This document shows, piece by piece, positions 5,516 through 6,473 of a DNA stretch of 6,473 nucleotides (positions within the stretch are counted from its first letter, which is position 1; each line of letters begins with the position of its first letter). The notes beneath the pieces were generated by a model. It was not told where the DNA came from, made no database searches, and saw nothing but the letters and a program-made list of their open reading frames with translations. Source of the stretch: Pseudoxanthomonas sp. (GTDB taxonomy: Bacteria > Pseudomonadota > Gammaproteobacteria > Xanthomonadales > Xanthomonadaceae). The translations under genes were made by a program, and so were the position numbers. The stretch is taken from the NCBI GenBank assembly GCA_026785795.1, contig JAJAZJ010000271.1:1-6473 (forward strand), given 5' to 3'.

Positions 5516-6473
5516 GGGGTTGGAGGGGAATGGGGAATGGGGAATGGGGAATCGGGGTTCTTCACTTCCGCGGCTGCACCAGGGGAAGTCGCTTGAGCGG
5601 CGGGTTCGGCGGGCCTGCTTTGTAGTGGGTTGGCAGCCTGGACGTCAGGTGACGGCTGTCCCATTCCCGATTCCCCATTCCCGCTTCCCGGCTCCACCGG
5701 CTCCTGCGGCATCTTGCCCAGCAGGTGTGCGTCGAAGATCTTGCGCGCGATGGGCGCCGCGGTGGCGCCGCCATAGCCGCCGCCCTCGACCATCACCGCC
5801 ACGGCGATGGTCGGGTCCTGTGCCGGCGCATAGCCAACGAACAGCGCACGATGACGCTGGTGCAGCGGCAGCGTCCTGGGATCCACCGCCGTGGCGCGGC
5901 GGTTCAGCACCTGCGCGGTGCCGGTCTTGCCGGCGATGCGGTACGGCGCCCCCACGCCCATGGCCCGCGCCGTGCCGCCGGGCCCGTTCACGGTCATTTC
6001 CATGCCCTCGCGCACGACCTGCAGGTGGTCCGGGAAATCGGTGATGCGCACCGGTGCGGGCTGCGACAGCGGCTCCCACGGCGCATCGAAACGATGGCGC
6101 TGGGCCACCACCAGGTGGGGCCGGCGCAGCATGCCGTCAGCCAGACCCGCAGTGCTGCGCCCCAGCTGCAGCGGGGTGACCTTCCACAGGCCCTGGCCTA
6201 TGGCCGCATTGACCAGGTCGCCCGGGAACCAGCGCTCCTCGATCAGCCTGGCCTTGGCCGCGGGCGTGGGCAGGATGCCGCTGATCTCGCCAATCAGGTC
6301 GACGCCGGTGGGCTGGCCCATGCCGTACTTGGCCATGTAGGCGTCAAAGCGCTCCACCCCCATGTCCACGGCGAGGCGGTAGTAGTAAGTATTGACCGAA
6401 TCGGCGATGGATTTGCGCGCATCGGTCCAACCGTGGCCGCCGCGGTGCGAGTCGCCCCAGCCGCGGCCTTTCA
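5512..6473 (-). CDS. mrdA: Penicillin-binding protein 2 (MrdA), C-terminal part (runs off right edge)
   Basis: PBP2 is the class B transpeptidase of the elongasome, anchored in the inner membrane with a periplasmic catalytic domain. The frame is open to base 6473; 319 residues before the stop are visible. The fragment starts KGRGWGDSHRGGHGW, typical of PBP2 just before the second active-site motif. S-V-N (SxN) is at 6391-6399 in DSVNTYYYRLA and K-T-G-T at about 5917-5928 in IAGKTGTAQV; the SxxK serine lies beyond the edge. The domain ends near GKMPQ (about 5710). After it comes a Pro/Ala-rich tail of about 64 residues, part of it translated from heptamer repeats: GNGESGMGQ (5656-5682) and NPDSPFPIPHSPPTP (5515-5559, the last residues). 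The tail is absent from E. coli PBP2 as I recall it and is probably disordered. A GTG at 6367-6369 is internal and not a start. Confidence 0.95.
   Translation of the reverse strand, partial: KGRGWGDSHRGGHGWTDARKSIADSVNTYYYRLAVDMGVERFDAYMAKYGMGQPTGVDLIGEISGILPTPAAKARLIEERWFPGDLVNAAIGQGLWKVTPLQLGRSTAGLADGMLRRPHLVVAQRHRFDAPWEPLSQPAPVRITDFPDHLQVVREGMEMTVNGPGGTARAMGVGAPYRIAGKTGTAQVLNRRATAVDPRTLPLHQRHRALFVGYAPAQDPTIAVAVMVEGGGYGGATAAPIARKIFDAHLLGKMPQEPVEPGSGNGESGMGQPSPDVQAANPLQSRPAEPAAQATSPGAAAEVKNPDSPFPIPHSPPTP
5525..5557 (+). repeat. Tandem heptamer array, four exact GGGGAAT units, inside the mrdA 3' end
   Basis: Four perfect copies of GGGGAAT occupy 5525-5552, followed by CGGGG (5553-5557). The five plus-strand G-runs are separated by loops of 3, 3, 3 and 4 bases, an intramolecular G-quadruplex pattern on the mrdA template strand. 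The sense strand encodes SPFPIPHSP. Because 7 and 3 share no factor, every frame reads the same seven-codon cycle, with no stop on either strand. The array ends 10 bases from the mrdA stop/rodA start overlap. Confidence 0.85.
5533..5689. repeat. Inverted pair of heptamer arrays inside the mrdA coding sequence
   Basis: The left arm (5533-5556) and right arm (5666-5689) are reverse complements over 24 bp with 2 mismatches, separated by 109 bases. The right arm has C-runs at 5660-5662, 5666-5668, 5673-5676, 5680-5682 and 5687-5689, so the mRNA carries five G-runs there with loops of 4, 3, 4 and 3 bases. Both arms and the spacer are translated as the PBP2 tail. The layout (two opposed arrays round a spacer) is the same as between rodA and mltB, which suggests one family of element. 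Confidence 0.75.

Noticed and set aside
3800..5596. 598-codon open frame on the plus strand opposite rodA and mltB
   Set aside because: It is antisense to two clearly recognised genes, is rich in His, Gln, Arg and Ala as expected from the opposite strand of G+C-rich coding DNA, and has no recognisable domain.
5512..6369. GTG at 6367-6369 as the start of a separate gene
   Set aside because: The frame continues upstream to the window edge with typical PBP2 sequence, including the SxN motif, so the GTG is an internal valine codon.

Overview
The window (about two thirds G+C) is a cell-wall elongation and remodelling cluster, with every gene on the minus strand, so transcription runs from high to low coordinates. 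In transcription order it holds: the 3' part of mrdA (PBP2), rodA, mltB, rlpA, dacA, a gene-poor stretch full of hairpin repeats, and the first 23 codons of a ybeD-like (DUF493) gene. From memory, this order matches pbpA-rodA-sltB1-rlpA-dacC-DUF493 of Pseudomonas aeruginosa, and E. coli mrdA-mrdB-rlpA-dacA-ybeD with a lytic transglycosylase added. Gene order, protein style, G-rich heptamer arrays and REP-type repeats together suggest a gammaproteobacterium of the Xanthomonadaceae (Xanthomonas, Stenotrophomonas, Pseudoxanthomonas or a relative). The genus cannot be fixed from the sequence alone.

Layout: 1-70, start of ybeD with a possible leaderless promoter just upstream. 71-484, no convincing gene; three REP-type elements and two other perfect or near-perfect hairpins. 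485-1696, dacA. 1697-1837, a 141-base gap with a possible dacA promoter. 1838-3124, rlpA, whose ATG overlaps the mltB stop as ATGA. 3121-4272, mltB. 4273-4396, a 124-base gap mostly filled by an inverted pair of heptamer arrays. 4397-5515, rodA, whose ATG overlaps the mrdA stop as ATGA. 5512-6473, mrdA, running off the right edge.

How the genes work together: RodA polymerises glycan from lipid II and PBP2 cross-links it to build the lateral wall. MltB cuts glycan strands. RlpA is a septal-ring lipoprotein whose SPOR domain binds peptide-stripped glycan. DacA trims the terminal D-Ala from pentapeptides and so limits cross-linking. The two ATGA overlaps suggest translationally coupled pairs: synthesis (mrdA/rodA) and lysis (mltB/rlpA).

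I see no new enzymatic system. The most interesting signal is a G-rich 7-bp repeat (GGGGAAT / GGGGATT) present as inverted arrays on both sides of rodA. One pair lies inside the mrdA coding sequence and encodes much of the PBP2 C-terminal tail. The heptamer is stop-free in all six frames and can form either a long hairpin or G-quadruplexes. In mrdA it sits 10 bases before the stop/start overlap, so gain of one unit would read PBP2 in frame into RodA.
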